A DNA stretch of 64,000 bases from Anaerocolumna sp. (GCA_029256725.1 JAQSXJ010000010.1:1-64000); one strand, 5' to 3'. Counted from the first letter of the stretch, positions 41,761 to 51,137 are shown. Program-made: numbers and translations. Notes: generated by a model from the letters alone, not told the origin.

Positions 41761-44409
41761 ATGAAAGGATTAAGTGAGATTGCGGACTTTTTAAAACCTT
41801 TATCAGATAAGCTCCGTAAGATATATGCCAGACATTTTGCCCGTAAGATGATTGCAACGGTTCTGATTCTGTGTTTTATTATCGGGCTGTTGCGCTATAT
41901 ACCGGTACTTGGCGTCAAGGCTAATAGTTTGCCTCAGGCAGAAAAGGCAGAACTTGCAGTACCAGGAGAGGAAATACCTCATACGGCAGGAGAGGTTCTG
42001 GTTGCAGAGAGCGACTCAAAACAGCTCTATATCAATGCAGAAACCATGAATCTGAAGGTAAAGGATAAGAATACCGGTAAGACCTGGTATACAGCCGTTA
42101 ACGGCAGCAGTCAGGCAGCAGAACTTGCACTTCTGACTCTTTCCTATCTGGGCGAGGATAACAATCTCTATGAATGGGATTCTTATACCTACTGTACGCA
42201 GCTGGGAAGTTATGTATTAAATAAAATCGAAAACGGTGTTCAGATTACCATGGACATCAATGAAGGCGAGTCAGAACGTTTTACCGAATATTACCCGCAG
42301 AAAATGTCCGTTGACAGATTCGAGAATTTCTTTCTGGGTGGTATAAAGACTCTTGTAGATTCCGGTAAGACTGACCAGGCAACCGCTGATAAGTATAAAA
42401 TGACTTTGGAACTGTTATACAAAAAAAGCATTACAGAAGAGGCTTATGCTGTTTCCTATAATGGAACACCTCCAAGGAGTGCGGTTAAACAGCTGATTAA
42501 ACTGGCTGAATTATTAGGTTATACCAGAGATATGCTCATTGAAGACAGTACTGAGATGGGTCTTAGTGTAACTTTTGCAGAACCGGCTCAGTTTAAGGTA
42601 GTTGCAGAAGCAGTACTTGACGGAGATGATTTTGTATTCAGAGTTCCAACCCAGGAGATGGTAAGCGGAAATTCTTTCTATACCATCCAGAACGTAAAGG
42701 TACTTCCGAATTTTGGAGCAGCAGCTTCAAAGGATTATGAAGAAGGATATATACTTGTTCCCGATGGGGCAGGAGCTTTGTTTCAGTTTAATACCTTCAA
42801 TGCAGCAGTACCGGATTATATCAGACCGGTGTATGACAATGATTACTTAACAGATTATTATTTTGCTCCTGAATTCGGAGAAGAGCTTATGATGCCGGTA
42901 TTTGGTATGACTTATGGACCAATGGAGAATGCTTCCCATGGATTTTTAGGAATCATTGAAAAAGGTGCTGAAACCTCATACATAAATGTTAAGCTTGGTT
43001 CCACCTCAAAAGACAGTGCCTCCTCTTATAACAAGGCCTATGTTTCTTTTGATGCTGCACAGTACAGCAGCGTTAAGATCTATGGACCATACAGTGATAA
43101 CAAGGCTTCCTACCTGGTGGATACTGGCGTTTTGGACGTGGATTATATCATTCGTTACAAGTTATTTCCCGGTAAAGTTACCTATTATGATATGGCAAAA
43201 ACTTATCAGGAATATCTGATGCAGCAGTGGGATAGGAAAGAGACAGCTTATCCGGAAAAAGCAAAATTATATCTTAACTTCCTCGGTGGAATTTCCTTAA
43301 CCGAGCGTTTCCTTGGTATACCTTATCAATCTAGTTATTCCATGACTTCCTATGAGGAAATGACAGATATTCTTAACGATCTGCCGGGAGTTAATCTGGC
43401 ACTTAAGTATACAGGTTTCTTTAACGGAGGTTTTGAAAATAAGTTAAACAATAAGGCAGAACAGGTAGCTGCAAATGGTTCTGAGAAAGAGTTTAACAAA
43501 CTGAAAGCTTTAACCCAGGAACGTAATGCTGATTTATTCCTGGAAGTTAATCTGGCAAAGGTATATGACAAGGGGAACGGTTTCAGTGCGAAGAAACATG
43601 CTGTATATGATTACTCTAACACACCTGCTACCATGTACCGTTATCTGCTTTCCTTAGGAATATTAGATGGTTATACCGGTTTTGATGTAAATTATTTCTA
43701 TCTCCTTTCACCCAGGTATTTAAACGGTGTAGTGGAGGATTTCTTAAAAAGTGCATCAGAATATGATAAACTCTCCATTTCTGACCTTGCACATTATAAT
43801 CTTGCAGATTATAGATTCAAGAAGAATGTATCAGTATATGAAGCTGGGAGAATCGTAGACAGCAATTTAGAGAAAATCTCTGAAAGTCATGAGCTGTCTT
43901 TGGAAAATCCTATGATGAAGAATCTGGTATATGGTTCTTATGCAGAAGATATCTCAAGAGAGAGCAGTAATTATGCGACCTTTTATACCACAATACCTTT
44001 CAGACAACTGGTTATGAATGGTCTGGCACAGGTTACCACAGAAAATGTCAATATGTCTTCCAATAATCCGGCTTATTATGTGTTACAGGCAGTGGAACTG
44101 GGAGTATATCCAAAGTTCACCTTAACGGCTAAGAGTGATGATATCTTACAGGAAAGCGCTTATTCCTATTATTATGCAACAGAGTATGAGAAGCAGAAGG
44201 ATACTATTAATCAGGTATACGAAGCGTGTAAGACAGCCTGGGAGGAAATCGGCGACATGGAGATAACAGGTCATAAAATCCTTGGGGACAATGTATTTAG
44301 TACGGAATATGCTTCCGGAGTTAAGGTTATTACCAACTATAACCTTCATTCTGTTAACGTAAACGGTAGTGAGATACCTGCACTCGGATATATTATTTCA
44401 AGAAATTAG
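41761..44409 (+). CDS. DUF5696 protein, membrane-anchored TIM-barrel-like
   Basis: An 882-residue protein with one N-terminal membrane helix (about residues 32-50, MIATVLILCFIIGLLRYIPVLG). Beta-rich domains follow up to about residue 480 (SKQLYINAETMNLKVKDKNTGKTWYT, DYEEGYILVPDGAGALFQFN). Then comes a region like a glycosidase (beta/alpha)8 barrel (KLYLNFLGGISLTERFLGIPYQ, LALKYTGFFNGGFENKL, DLFLEVNLAKVYDKGNGFS, DGYTGFDVNYFYLLSPRYL). It sits outside the membrane in the middle of a sugar-import operon, so glycan processing or binding is plausible; catalytic acids cannot be fixed by eye. I use ATG 41761; ATG 41749 would lie in the RNA module tail. AGGAGG for the next gene overlaps its stop codon. 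Confidence 0.8.
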   Translation: MKGLSEIADFLKPLSDKLRKIYARHFARKMIATVLILCFIIGLLRYIPVLGVKANSLPQAEKAELAVPGEEIPHTAGEVLVAESDSKQLYINAETMNLKVKDKNTGKTWYTAVNGSSQAAELALLTLSYLGEDNNLYEWDSYTYCTQLGSYVLNKIENGVQITMDINEGESERFTEYYPQKMSVDRFENFFLGGIKTLVDSGKTDQATADKYKMTLELLYKKSITEEAYAVSYNGTPPRSAVKQLIKLAELLGYTRDMLIEDSTEMGLSVTFAEPAQFKVVAEAVLDGDDFVFRVPTQEMVSGNSFYTIQNVKVLPNFGAAASKDYEEGYILVPDGAGALFQFNTFNAAVPDYIRPVYDNDYLTDYYFAPEFGEELMMPVFGMTYGPMENASHGFLGIIEKGAETSYINVKLGSTSKDSASSYNKAYVSFDAAQYSSVKIYGPYSDNKASYLVDTGVLDVDYIIRYKLFPGKVTYYDMAKTYQEYLMQQWDRKETAYPEKAKLYLNFLGGISLTERFLGIPYQSSYSMTSYEEMTDILNDLPGVNLALKYTGFFNGGFENKLNNKAEQVAANGSEKEFNKLKALTQERNADLFLEVNLAKVYDKGNGFSAKKHAVYDYSNTPATMYRYLLSLGILDGYTGFDVNYFYLLSPRYLNGVVEDFLKSASEYDKLSISDLAHYNLADYRFKKNVSVYEAGRIVDSNLEKISESHELSLENPMMKNLVYGSYAEDISRESSNYATFYTTIPFRQLVMNGLAQVTTENVNMSSNNPAYYVLQAVELGVYPKFTLTAKSDDILQESAYSYYYATEYEKQKDTINQVYEACKTAWEEIGDMEITGHKILGDNVFSTEYASGVKVITNYNLHSVNVNGSEIPALGYIISRN

Positions 44410-44420
44410 GAGGGAAGAGG

Positions 44421-45326
44421 ATGCGAAATATTTTTCCGCTAAAATACAAAACCAAAAGAAAGCTCAACGGCTTCCTCTATGTCCTGCCGTTTCTCATCGG
44501 TTTTTTATTATGTTTTGCCATACCGTTAATCAATACGGTAATGTATTCCTTTCATACAGTAAGTGTAAATGATACCGGCGGTATGAAATTTGCCTACAGC
44601 GGCTTTAAAAATTATATTGATTTGTTCCAGAATGAAGTAACGACTACAGCGCAGCCAATGATAAGGCTTTTTGCAGATCAGAATCTTTCCATACTCACAA
44701 ATGTGCCTCTAATTGTAATCTTCAGTTTATTTATGGCACTTTTAGCGAATTTAAAATTCAAAGGAAGAGGGATTGTAAGAGTTATCTACTTCCTGCCCAT
44801 TATTTTCGGTCTTGAGGTTGTAACGGATATGCTTGCAATAACTACCGGCGGTGAATGGGTAAAAGAAAGTTCCGGACTGTTCAGTGAAAGTTATATCAGT
44901 TCCTTATTGATGCATTATACGAATATACCTAACAGCATTTTACTGCCGGTAATCTCATATGTAGATAAGATTTTTGATGTACTTTCCCAATCCGGTGTAC
45001 AGACTTTGATCTATCTGGCAGGACTGCAATCCATCAGTCCCAGTCTGTATGAAGTTGCTAAAATTGAAGGTGCAACCGGTTATGAGACCTTCTGGAAGGT
45101 TACCATACCCTCTATCATGCATATAACCTTATTTGTTACCGTGTACACTGTTGTAGATATGTTCTTAAAATCCCCTATTTCAGAAGAGGCCTACAGCTTT
45201 GCTTTTGAACAGAGTAAGATTGGAACGGGTTCTGCTCTATCCGTAATTTACATATTGAATGTGCTCCTGGTTCTGGGAATTGTATTGTTAGTATTAAGAA
45301 AGGTGGTAAAGAAATATGAAAAATAA
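44421..45326 (+). CDS. Carbohydrate ABC transporter permease (MalF type), pair 2
   Basis: This 301-residue protein has the opening KRKLNGFLYVLPFLIGFLLCFAIPLINTVMYSF, six helices, and the EAA loop YEVAKIEGATGYETFWKVTIPSI. It is the partner of the next gene, whose start overlaps its end by 11 bp. It differs substantially from pair 1, so the operon encodes two separate channels. Confidence 0.9.
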   Translation: MRNIFPLKYKTKRKLNGFLYVLPFLIGFLLCFAIPLINTVMYSFHTVSVNDTGGMKFAYSGFKNYIDLFQNEVTTTAQPMIRLFADQNLSILTNVPLIVIFSLFMALLANLKFKGRGIVRVIYFLPIIFGLEVVTDMLAITTGGEWVKESSGLFSESYISSLLMHYTNIPNSILLPVISYVDKIFDVLSQSGVQTLIYLAGLQSISPSLYEVAKIEGATGYETFWKVTIPSIMHITLFVTVYTVVDMFLKSPISEEAYSFAFEQSKIGTGSALSVIYILNVLLVLGIVLLVLRKVVKKYEK

Positions 45327-46317
45327 GACTGAGAATGCCTCCTTTGGGCTTAAGGTATATCTGTTTCGTAAGAAATCAAAGAATATACTGCAATCCGCCT
45401 TCCTTTTCTGTATTATTATAGGCTTATGCTTTACGATTCTTTATCCTATCATACAGCTGATTCCTTCCATATTTTCTAATATTGAAGATCTGGGTAACCC
45501 GAATGTTATCTGGCTTCCCATGGAGTTTTCCATGACCAGCTTTAAGGCTGCCATAAGATTTAGTATGCCGGAAGGATTTATGACAATAGTAAAATCCGTA
45601 CTATATGCAGGTTTGATAATGGGGATTCAGGTGTTTGTTTCAGCCATGGCAGGTTATTCCCTGGCAAGAGTGAAGTTCTTCGGACATAAATTCGTATTCT
45701 TTCTGGTTATCCTTGTGTTCCTGGTTCCCAGACAGTCACTGTTGTTGGCGCAGTATATCTACTATTCACATTTCAATGCGTTTGGTTTACTGAAGTTTTT
45801 TACAGAGTCAGGTGAAATCAATCTGATTAATCAACCGGCAACGCTGTTTATGATTGCAATACTAGGTTTTGGTGTTCAGCAGAGTTTATTTGTATTCATC
45901 TTCAGTCAGTTCTTTAAGAATATACCGAAAGAACTCGAAGAGGCTTCTCTTATTGACGGATGCGGTTTTCATAAGACTTATTTTAAGATTATGATACCAA
46001 ATGCTTTGCCTGCCATATCAACAGTAGCCGTATTATCCTTTGTGTGGAATTACGGAGATACATATTTTACCAGCTACTTTAATAAAGATGGCCCTTATTT
46101 GAGTTCAAGCCTTGCAAGGGTATTCTCACCGGCAAATAAACAGTTTGTACTGGGGGCGGTAAAAGTATGGTTTGATGTACCGCTGGCAACGGATTTTGCT
46201 TTCGATGCCATTAAGCAGGCAGCTGTTCTTATATTCCTTATTCCTTTGCTGCTGGTGTATTTTGGTGCACAGAAGTGGCTGGTGGAAAATCTCGAGAATT
46301 CCGGACTTGTTGGATAA
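45316..46317 (+). CDS. Carbohydrate ABC transporter permease (MalG type), pair 2
   Basis: This 333-residue protein has six helices and the EAA loop ELEEASLIDGCGFHKTYFKIMIPNALP. AAAGGTGG lies inside the preceding gene. It is the last gene of the operon. Confidence 0.9.
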   Translation: MKNKTENASFGLKVYLFRKKSKNILQSAFLFCIIIGLCFTILYPIIQLIPSIFSNIEDLGNPNVIWLPMEFSMTSFKAAIRFSMPEGFMTIVKSVLYAGLIMGIQVFVSAMAGYSLARVKFFGHKFVFFLVILVFLVPRQSLLLAQYIYYSHFNAFGLLKFFTESGEINLINQPATLFMIAILGFGVQQSLFVFIFSQFFKNIPKELEEASLIDGCGFHKTYFKIMIPNALPAISTVAVLSFVWNYGDTYFTSYFNKDGPYLSSSLARVFSPANKQFVLGAVKVWFDVPLATDFAFDAIKQAAVLIFLIPLLLVYFGAQKWLVENLENSGLVG

Positions 46318-46326
46318 GGGTATGTG

Positions 46327-46404
46327 TAAGTTGAATTAGTTTTAAACTCTTCCGGATATAAAACGTAGATAGCAATCATTTGATATCTTTATTCCTGGAA
46401 GAGT
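46327..46404 (+). repeat. Shared 24-nt sequence and hairpin after the permease operon
   Basis: TAAGTTGAATTAGTTTTAAA...CTCT (46327-46350) matches 51217-51240 at 21 of 24 positions. It leads into a hairpin ACTCTTCC (46346-46353) with GGAAGAGT (46397-46404) around a 43-nt loop. There is no T-tract, so this is not a clear terminator. Confidence 0.45.
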
Positions 46405-46449
46405 AATAACGTAAAATGACTTATAGATGGGCATCCAAAGACTGTTCTT

Positions 46450-46507
46450 TCAACTTACGGATCCAGGAATATAAAATCGCTGATTTCATATTCACGAAAG
46501 GGGTATT
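46450..46507 (+). repeat. Leader repeat, copy 3 (upstream of GH30 gene)
   Basis: TCAACTTACGGATCCAGGAA...GATTTCATATTCACGAAAGGGGTATT ends at the ATG and matches the leaders of the methyltransferase gene and aspS. The conserved part includes the ribosome binding site. Confidence 0.65.
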
Positions 46508-48061
46508 ATGAGAAAAAGATGGGGTGTGGCAGTAATCTGCCTGCTTGTTCTGTTAACTGGCTGCGGGAGAGGAGCGAATTCCCAAAGAACAGATGCTCCT
46601 ACAGATGATAAGGTGGCACAAGAGGGGACGGCAGTTTCTGAGACCAACAAAGAAAACAATGATACAACAGGGGGAGCAATTGAAGTGAAAATTAACTTAT
46701 CAGAGAAACATCAGATAATTGAAAGCTTCGGAACCAGCGGCTGCTGGTGGTCGCAATACGTCGGTGGCTGGGACAATGAATATAAGGATACCGGACGCTC
46801 CGTAAGAGATGAGATTGCCATGCTTTTATTTGACCGGGAGTATGGCATTGGACTTAGCAGTTACCGTTATAATATCGGAGCAGGTTCTGCTGATAGTGGT
46901 AAAGGTAAATACAATGACCCTCATAGAAGAGCACAGAGTTTTGAAACTGCCCCTTTTACCTATAACTGGAATAAGGATGCGAATGCTGTGTGGTTTATGA
47001 AAAAGGCTGTAGAACTGGGAGTAGAGGAAATTATCATGTTTAGTAACAGCCCCCTGGAACGTTTGACTATTAACGGAACTGCCCAGGTGACAAAGGGCAG
47101 TAAGGAGAATATTCTTCCTGAGAATTATGATGATTTTGCCAGATATGTAATGGATGTGACAGAGCATTTTGTAGAAGAAGGGATTCCTGTCAAATATATT
47201 TCTCCCATCAATGAACCACAATGGGAGTGGACAGAAGGCCAGGAAGGCTGTCATTATGAACCTGCTAGAACACCCAAGTTATATCGTGCATTTCTAACGG
47301 AACTAAGTAACAGGCCAGCACTAAAAGGCGTAGCTCTTTCCGGACCCGAAAGCGGGGAATGGAAGGGGGATGCTACTTTATATACCAGCGCACTCTTAAA
47401 TGACTCTGTTCTTGGCAGTTATTTTGATACTATTGATAACCATTCCTACTGGTCTGATACCGCCTCAAAGGTTGCCTTTAAGAGATGGATGGACGCTAAT
47501 TATCCTGCTGTGAAGCTGCGTACTAGTGAATGGTGTGAAATGGTAAATGGCTCTGATGTTACCATGGATTCCGCATTTGAACTTGCAAGGGTACTACAGG
47601 AGGACCTTACGGTACTTGATGTTGTATCCTGGCAGAACTGGGTGGGTGTAGCTCCCGGCGGTTATCATGACGGACTTATCTATGTGAATGAAGGAAAGAA
47701 GACCCTGAATCCGTTAAAACGGTTATGGGGTTATGGCAATTACTCCAAATTTATACGACCCAGTTATCAAAGGGTGGAAGTCTCTGATAGTACTCTGAAA
47801 GAGTTTAAACCCGTTGCCTTTACCGGTACGAATGATGATGGGAAGAAGGAATTGGTGCTGGTAGTTATGAACCAGTCCGATGTAAATAAAAAACTTTTGC
47901 TTGATATTCAAGGGGCAGTAGAATATACTGATATAAGTGTATACGAAACCTCAGAAAGCAGTAATTTAGACAGAATAACGAATGAAAAATACGGCGTGGG
48001 AGATGCAGTTGAGGTCGGAAAGCAATCTATTACTACAATTATTTTGTCAGAGGGCTGGTGA
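46508..48061 (+). CDS. Glycoside hydrolase family 30 lipoprotein (endo-beta-1,6-galactanase-like)
   Basis: This 517-residue protein has a lipoprotein signal (VICLLVLLTGCGRG). The (beta/alpha)8 barrel of GH30 starts at QIIESFGTSGCWWSQYVGGWD. The acid/base Glu is in PINEPQWEW and the nucleophile Glu in LRTSEWCEMV. A C-terminal beta domain follows (PVAFTGTNDDGKKELVLVVMNQS). The GTSGCWWSQ opening is of the galactanase-like subgroup rather than xylanases or glucocerebrosidases; that subfamily call is from memory. A cell-surface enzyme that releases galacto-oligosaccharides would fit the importer before it and the GH35 enzyme after it. The lacI start lies at or just past its stop codon. Confidence 0.82.
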   Translation: MRKRWGVAVICLLVLLTGCGRGANSQRTDAPTDDKVAQEGTAVSETNKENNDTTGGAIEVKINLSEKHQIIESFGTSGCWWSQYVGGWDNEYKDTGRSVRDEIAMLLFDREYGIGLSSYRYNIGAGSADSGKGKYNDPHRRAQSFETAPFTYNWNKDANAVWFMKKAVELGVEEIIMFSNSPLERLTINGTAQVTKGSKENILPENYDDFARYVMDVTEHFVEEGIPVKYISPINEPQWEWTEGQEGCHYEPARTPKLYRAFLTELSNRPALKGVALSGPESGEWKGDATLYTSALLNDSVLGSYFDTIDNHSYWSDTASKVAFKRWMDANYPAVKLRTSEWCEMVNGSDVTMDSAFELARVLQEDLTVLDVVSWQNWVGVAPGGYHDGLIYVNEGKKTLNPLKRLWGYGNYSKFIRPSYQRVEVSDSTLKEFKPVAFTGTNDDGKKELVLVVMNQSDVNKKLLLDIQGAVEYTDISVYETSESSNLDRITNEKYGVGDAVEVGKQSITTIILSEGW

Positions 48062-48084
48062 TTTCTATTTTAGATGGCAACGAC

Positions 48085-49116
48085 ATGCCGAAGCAATTAA
48101 CAATTTACGATATTGCAAAGGAAGTAGGGGTCTCCGCAGCAACGGTTTCAAGAGCAATATCTGGAAGAGGTTACGTATCAGAAGCAAATAAAGTGAAAAT
48201 TATGGAACTGGTACAGAAATATAATTTCAGACCAAATACCTTTGCCCAGAATTTACAGGCTGGGTTTACGAAAACCATCGGTTATATTGTTCCCCACATT
48301 GGAAATATGTATTTCGCAAATGTTTATTACGAATTTGAAAAATGGGCTTCAAGCCATGGATATATGACCATTCTGTTAAACGCTAAAGGTGATTACAATC
48401 TGGAGTCCAAATTCTTAAATTCCCTGAAAGAAAAGCATGTAGACGGAATCGTAATGATGGGAGGCCGGATGGATGAGAGGAATCTCTCGGAAAATCATAT
48501 CAGGGAGATACAGGAGATGCGAAATATCGTCCCGGTTGTTTCCTGTGGTCCGGAAGCAGAACGTTTTGGATGTAATGGCATTTATACCGATGATGTAAAA
48601 GGTGTGGAAGAATTACTTCTGTTCTTAAAATCCAGAGGTTATAAAAGAGTCTGTTTTATCGGAGGAGGAGATCAGTATTATCCTTCTTATATCAAAAAAA
48701 AGACTGCTTATGCAGTGGGAGAGAAATTGGGACTTGAAGTATCTGTAAGATGGCTTACAGGAAATGATGTATTCAGCTTCAGTGCCGGTTATGACAGTCT
48801 GAAAATACTGATAGAGGAAGCCAATCCTTTACCGGAAGTTATCTGCGGCATCAACGATTATGTTGCGCTGGGAGCAGTTAACTGCGCTCTGGAGAGAGGA
48901 CTGAAAATACCGGAGGATATCGCTATCACCGGTTTTGATGATGTCAGTATAACAACAATGACACCGGTGCATATCACATCGATCAGTCCACGGTATGAGT
49001 ATTTTGGCAAGAAGGTATTTAACAGTCTTCATAAGCTGATGCAAGCCAAAACTTTAACTACGGGGAAGACTTCACTAATAAAACCAGAGATTATTATCAG
49101 AGGCAGTACGAGATAA
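48085..49116 (+). CDS. LacI-family regulator of the galactoside-uptake locus
   Basis: This 343-residue protein has the helix-turn-helix LTIYDIAKEVGVSAATVSRAIS and hinge (NTFAQNLQAGFTKTIGYIVP), then a periplasmic-binding-protein-like effector domain ending TGFDDVSITTMTPVHITSISP. I start at ATG 48085 for a family-typical N-terminus; GTG 48058, overlapping the GH30 stop, is the alternative. Three operators with core AATCGGTT at 32152, 32214 and 49338 are the natural targets. The ligand is presumably a galactose-containing oligosaccharide (inference). Confidence 0.88.
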   Translation: MPKQLTIYDIAKEVGVSAATVSRAISGRGYVSEANKVKIMELVQKYNFRPNTFAQNLQAGFTKTIGYIVPHIGNMYFANVYYEFEKWASSHGYMTILLNAKGDYNLESKFLNSLKEKHVDGIVMMGGRMDERNLSENHIREIQEMRNIVPVVSCGPEAERFGCNGIYTDDVKGVEELLLFLKSRGYKRVCFIGGGDQYYPSYIKKKTAYAVGEKLGLEVSVRWLTGNDVFSFSAGYDSLKILIEEANPLPEVICGINDYVALGAVNCALERGLKIPEDIAITGFDDVSITTMTPVHITSISPRYEYFGKKVFNSLHKLMQAKTLTTGKTSLIKPEIIIRGSTR

Positions 49117-49141
49117 AGGATTAGCCCTGTTTACGAATTGG

Positions 49142-49147
49142 TATAAT
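49142..49147 (+). promoter_or_regulatory. Possible -10 for a GH35 leader transcript
   Basis: TATAAT at 49142-49147, with no good -35. If used, it would produce a ~180-nt leader with two stem-loops ending in the terminator at 49293-49328. Confidence 0.3.
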
Positions 49148-49182
49148 AATTACCCCTTTTAATTGAGCAAATGCAATTTACG

Positions 49183-49226
49183 CTTTTCCAAGTATAAGTA
49201 TTTCCAATATGTTATACTTGGAAAAG
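49183..49226 (+). other. Perfect 15-bp stem-loop in the GH35 upstream region
   Basis: CTTTTCCAAGTATAA (49183-49197) pairs exactly with TTATACTTGGAAAAG (49212-49226). A second hairpin AGAGT/ACTCT follows near 49253-49273. Confidence 0.55.
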
Positions 49227-49292
49227 TAAATAGAAGTATTGGTTTATACCAGAGTGTGTTTGCAAAATACTCTAGGGTGAGGTTGGGTAATG

Positions 49293-49328
49293 ATAGCCAG
49301 CTTGCAAGAAACAGGGCTATTTTTTTTA
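49293..49328 (+). terminator. Terminator before the GH35 gene
   Basis: ATAGCC pairs with GGCTAT around a loop that itself contains CTTGCAAG; seven T residues follow. It ends the GH30-lacI transcript or attenuates a GH35 leader. Confidence 0.75.
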
Positions 49329-49337
49329 TAAATTATA

Positions 49338-49351
49338 TGCAATCGGTTGCA
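49338..49351 (+). promoter_or_regulatory. LacI-family operator O3
   Basis: TGCAATCGGTTGCA is the most symmetric of the three operators. It lies 28 bp before the GH35 start codon and just after TATAAA at 49327-49332. A TTGCAA -35-like hexamer sits within the terminator. Confidence 0.7.
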
Positions 49352-49379
49352 TAGTATTTTGACAAAAAAGGAGACAAAA

Positions 49380-51131
49380 ATGGTATCTAACACAATAGAA
49401 ATCAAAGATAAGTTTTATGTAAATGGTAAACCTGTGCAGATTATATCAGGTGCCATCCATTATTTCAGAATAGTACCGGAGTACTGGCGGGATCGCCTGG
49501 AGAAATTAAAAGCTATGGGCTGTAATACTGTAGAAACCTATGTACCCTGGAATCTGCATGAGCCCCAAAAAGGGACCTATTGTTTTGAGGGAATTCTGGA
49601 TATTAAGAAATTCCTAGAGATTGCAGCAGAGCTGGAATTATGGGTAATCTTTAGACCTTCCCCTTACATCTGTGCAGAATGGGAATTTGGCGGACTTCCG
49701 GCCTGGCTCCTGGCAGAAGACGGCATGCGTTTTAGAAGCAGTTATCCAAGCTTTATACAGCATACTGCTGACTATTATAAGAAACTTTTTGAGATTACAG
49801 CGCCTTTACAGCTTCCTTTGGGAGGCCCAATCATATTGATTCAGGTTGAAAATGAATATGGTTATTATGCTGATGATACAAGTTACCTGGAACAGATGAA
49901 ACAGCTAATGGTAGATAACGGAGCTTGTGTCCCTTTTGTTACCTCTGACGGTCCATGGGGAGATGCCTTAGAGTGCGGCAAGTTAGAAGGTGTATTACCC
50001 ACAGGTAATTTCGGTTCCAAGATGAAAGCACAGTTTGATGTATTAAAAGAGCATACCAATGGCGGTCCCCTCATGTGTATGGAATTCTGGGTAGGCTGGT
50101 TCGACCATTGGGGGAATGGAGGGCATAAAACCTCTAATATGGAAGAGAACTGCAAGGATTTAGACGAAGCCTTACAGTATGGTAATATTAACATCTATAT
50201 GTTCATCGGTGGAACGAACTTCGGCTTTATGAACGGTTCTAACTATTACGATGAGCTTACTCCGGATGTAACTTCCTATGACTATGATGCGGTACTGACG
50301 GAGTGCGGAGATATTACTCCTAAATACGAAGCTTTTAAAGAAATCATTGGTAAGTACGTACAGCTTCCCGTAGTAGAGTTTACCACAAAGATTGAGAAAA
50401 AAGCCTATGGAAAGCTAATTTGCAAAGAAAAAGTAGGATTATTTGAAAGCCTTGAGGTTATCTCAACACCTGTTACTGATTTATTTCCCAAATCCATGGA
50501 AAAGCTTGGACAAAGCTATGGCTACACTTTATACCGATCTTCTCTTGTAAAAGAGAAAAAACTGGATAAAATACGTTTATATAATGCCAATGACAGAGCG
50601 AAGATATATATTTCACAAGAACCAGTTGCCACACTATACGACAGAGAGCTGCTTTACGAACACGCGATATCCTATGAATATGAAAAAGGCAGCACCATTG
50701 ATATTCTTATGGAGAATATGGGAAGAGTAAATTTCGGACCATATCTTGATAAACAGAGAAAAGGAATAGACGGAAGTGTGGTAATCAACGGTCATCAGCA
50801 TATGAACTGGGAACACTATACACTGCCCTTAGATAATCTTCATAAATTAGATTTTACCAAAGGTTTTAGAGAGCAGAAACCCGCTTTTTACCGCTTTGAA
50901 TTACTGGTAGAAGAAAAAGGAGACACTTTTATTGATATGGAAGGCTGGGGAAAAGGCTGTGTCTTTATAAACGGCTTTAACCTGGGGCGTTTCTGGGAAA
51001 TTGGACCTCAGAAGAGATTGTACCTGCCAGCACCATTGTTAAAAGAGGGTATCAATGAGATTATTGTATTTGAGACAGAAGGAAAAGCATCAGAGCAATT
51101 AGTTCTTTGTGATAAACCTGATCTGGGTTAA
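49380..51131 (+). CDS. Glycoside hydrolase family 35 beta-galactosidase
   Basis: A 583-residue intracellular enzyme (no signal peptide) from ATG 49380, behind AAGGAG. The GH35 signature segments are IISGAIHYFRIVPEYWRDRLEKLKAMGCNTVETYVPWNLHEP, the acid/base region LIQVENEYGYYADD, and the nucleophile region MCMEFWVGWFDHWG. The C-terminal beta-sandwich domains end with INGFNLGRFWEIGPQKRLYLP. It removes terminal beta-galactose from imported oligosaccharides. It is controlled by O3 and hence probably coregulated with the transporter operon. Confidence 0.93.
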   Translation: MVSNTIEIKDKFYVNGKPVQIISGAIHYFRIVPEYWRDRLEKLKAMGCNTVETYVPWNLHEPQKGTYCFEGILDIKKFLEIAAELELWVIFRPSPYICAEWEFGGLPAWLLAEDGMRFRSSYPSFIQHTADYYKKLFEITAPLQLPLGGPIILIQVENEYGYYADDTSYLEQMKQLMVDNGACVPFVTSDGPWGDALECGKLEGVLPTGNFGSKMKAQFDVLKEHTNGGPLMCMEFWVGWFDHWGNGGHKTSNMEENCKDLDEALQYGNINIYMFIGGTNFGFMNGSNYYDELTPDVTSYDYDAVLTECGDITPKYEAFKEIIGKYVQLPVVEFTTKIEKKAYGKLICKEKVGLFESLEVISTPVTDLFPKSMEKLGQSYGYTLYRSSLVKEKKLDKIRLYNANDRAKIYISQEPVATLYDRELLYEHAISYEYEKGSTIDILMENMGRVNFGPYLDKQRKGIDGSVVINGHQHMNWEHYTLPLDNLHKLDFTKGFREQKPAFYRFELLVEEKGDTFIDMEGWGKGCVFINGFNLGRFWEIGPQKRLYLPAPLLKEGINEIIVFETEGKASEQLVLCDKPDLG

Positions 51132-51137
51132 TTAGAT

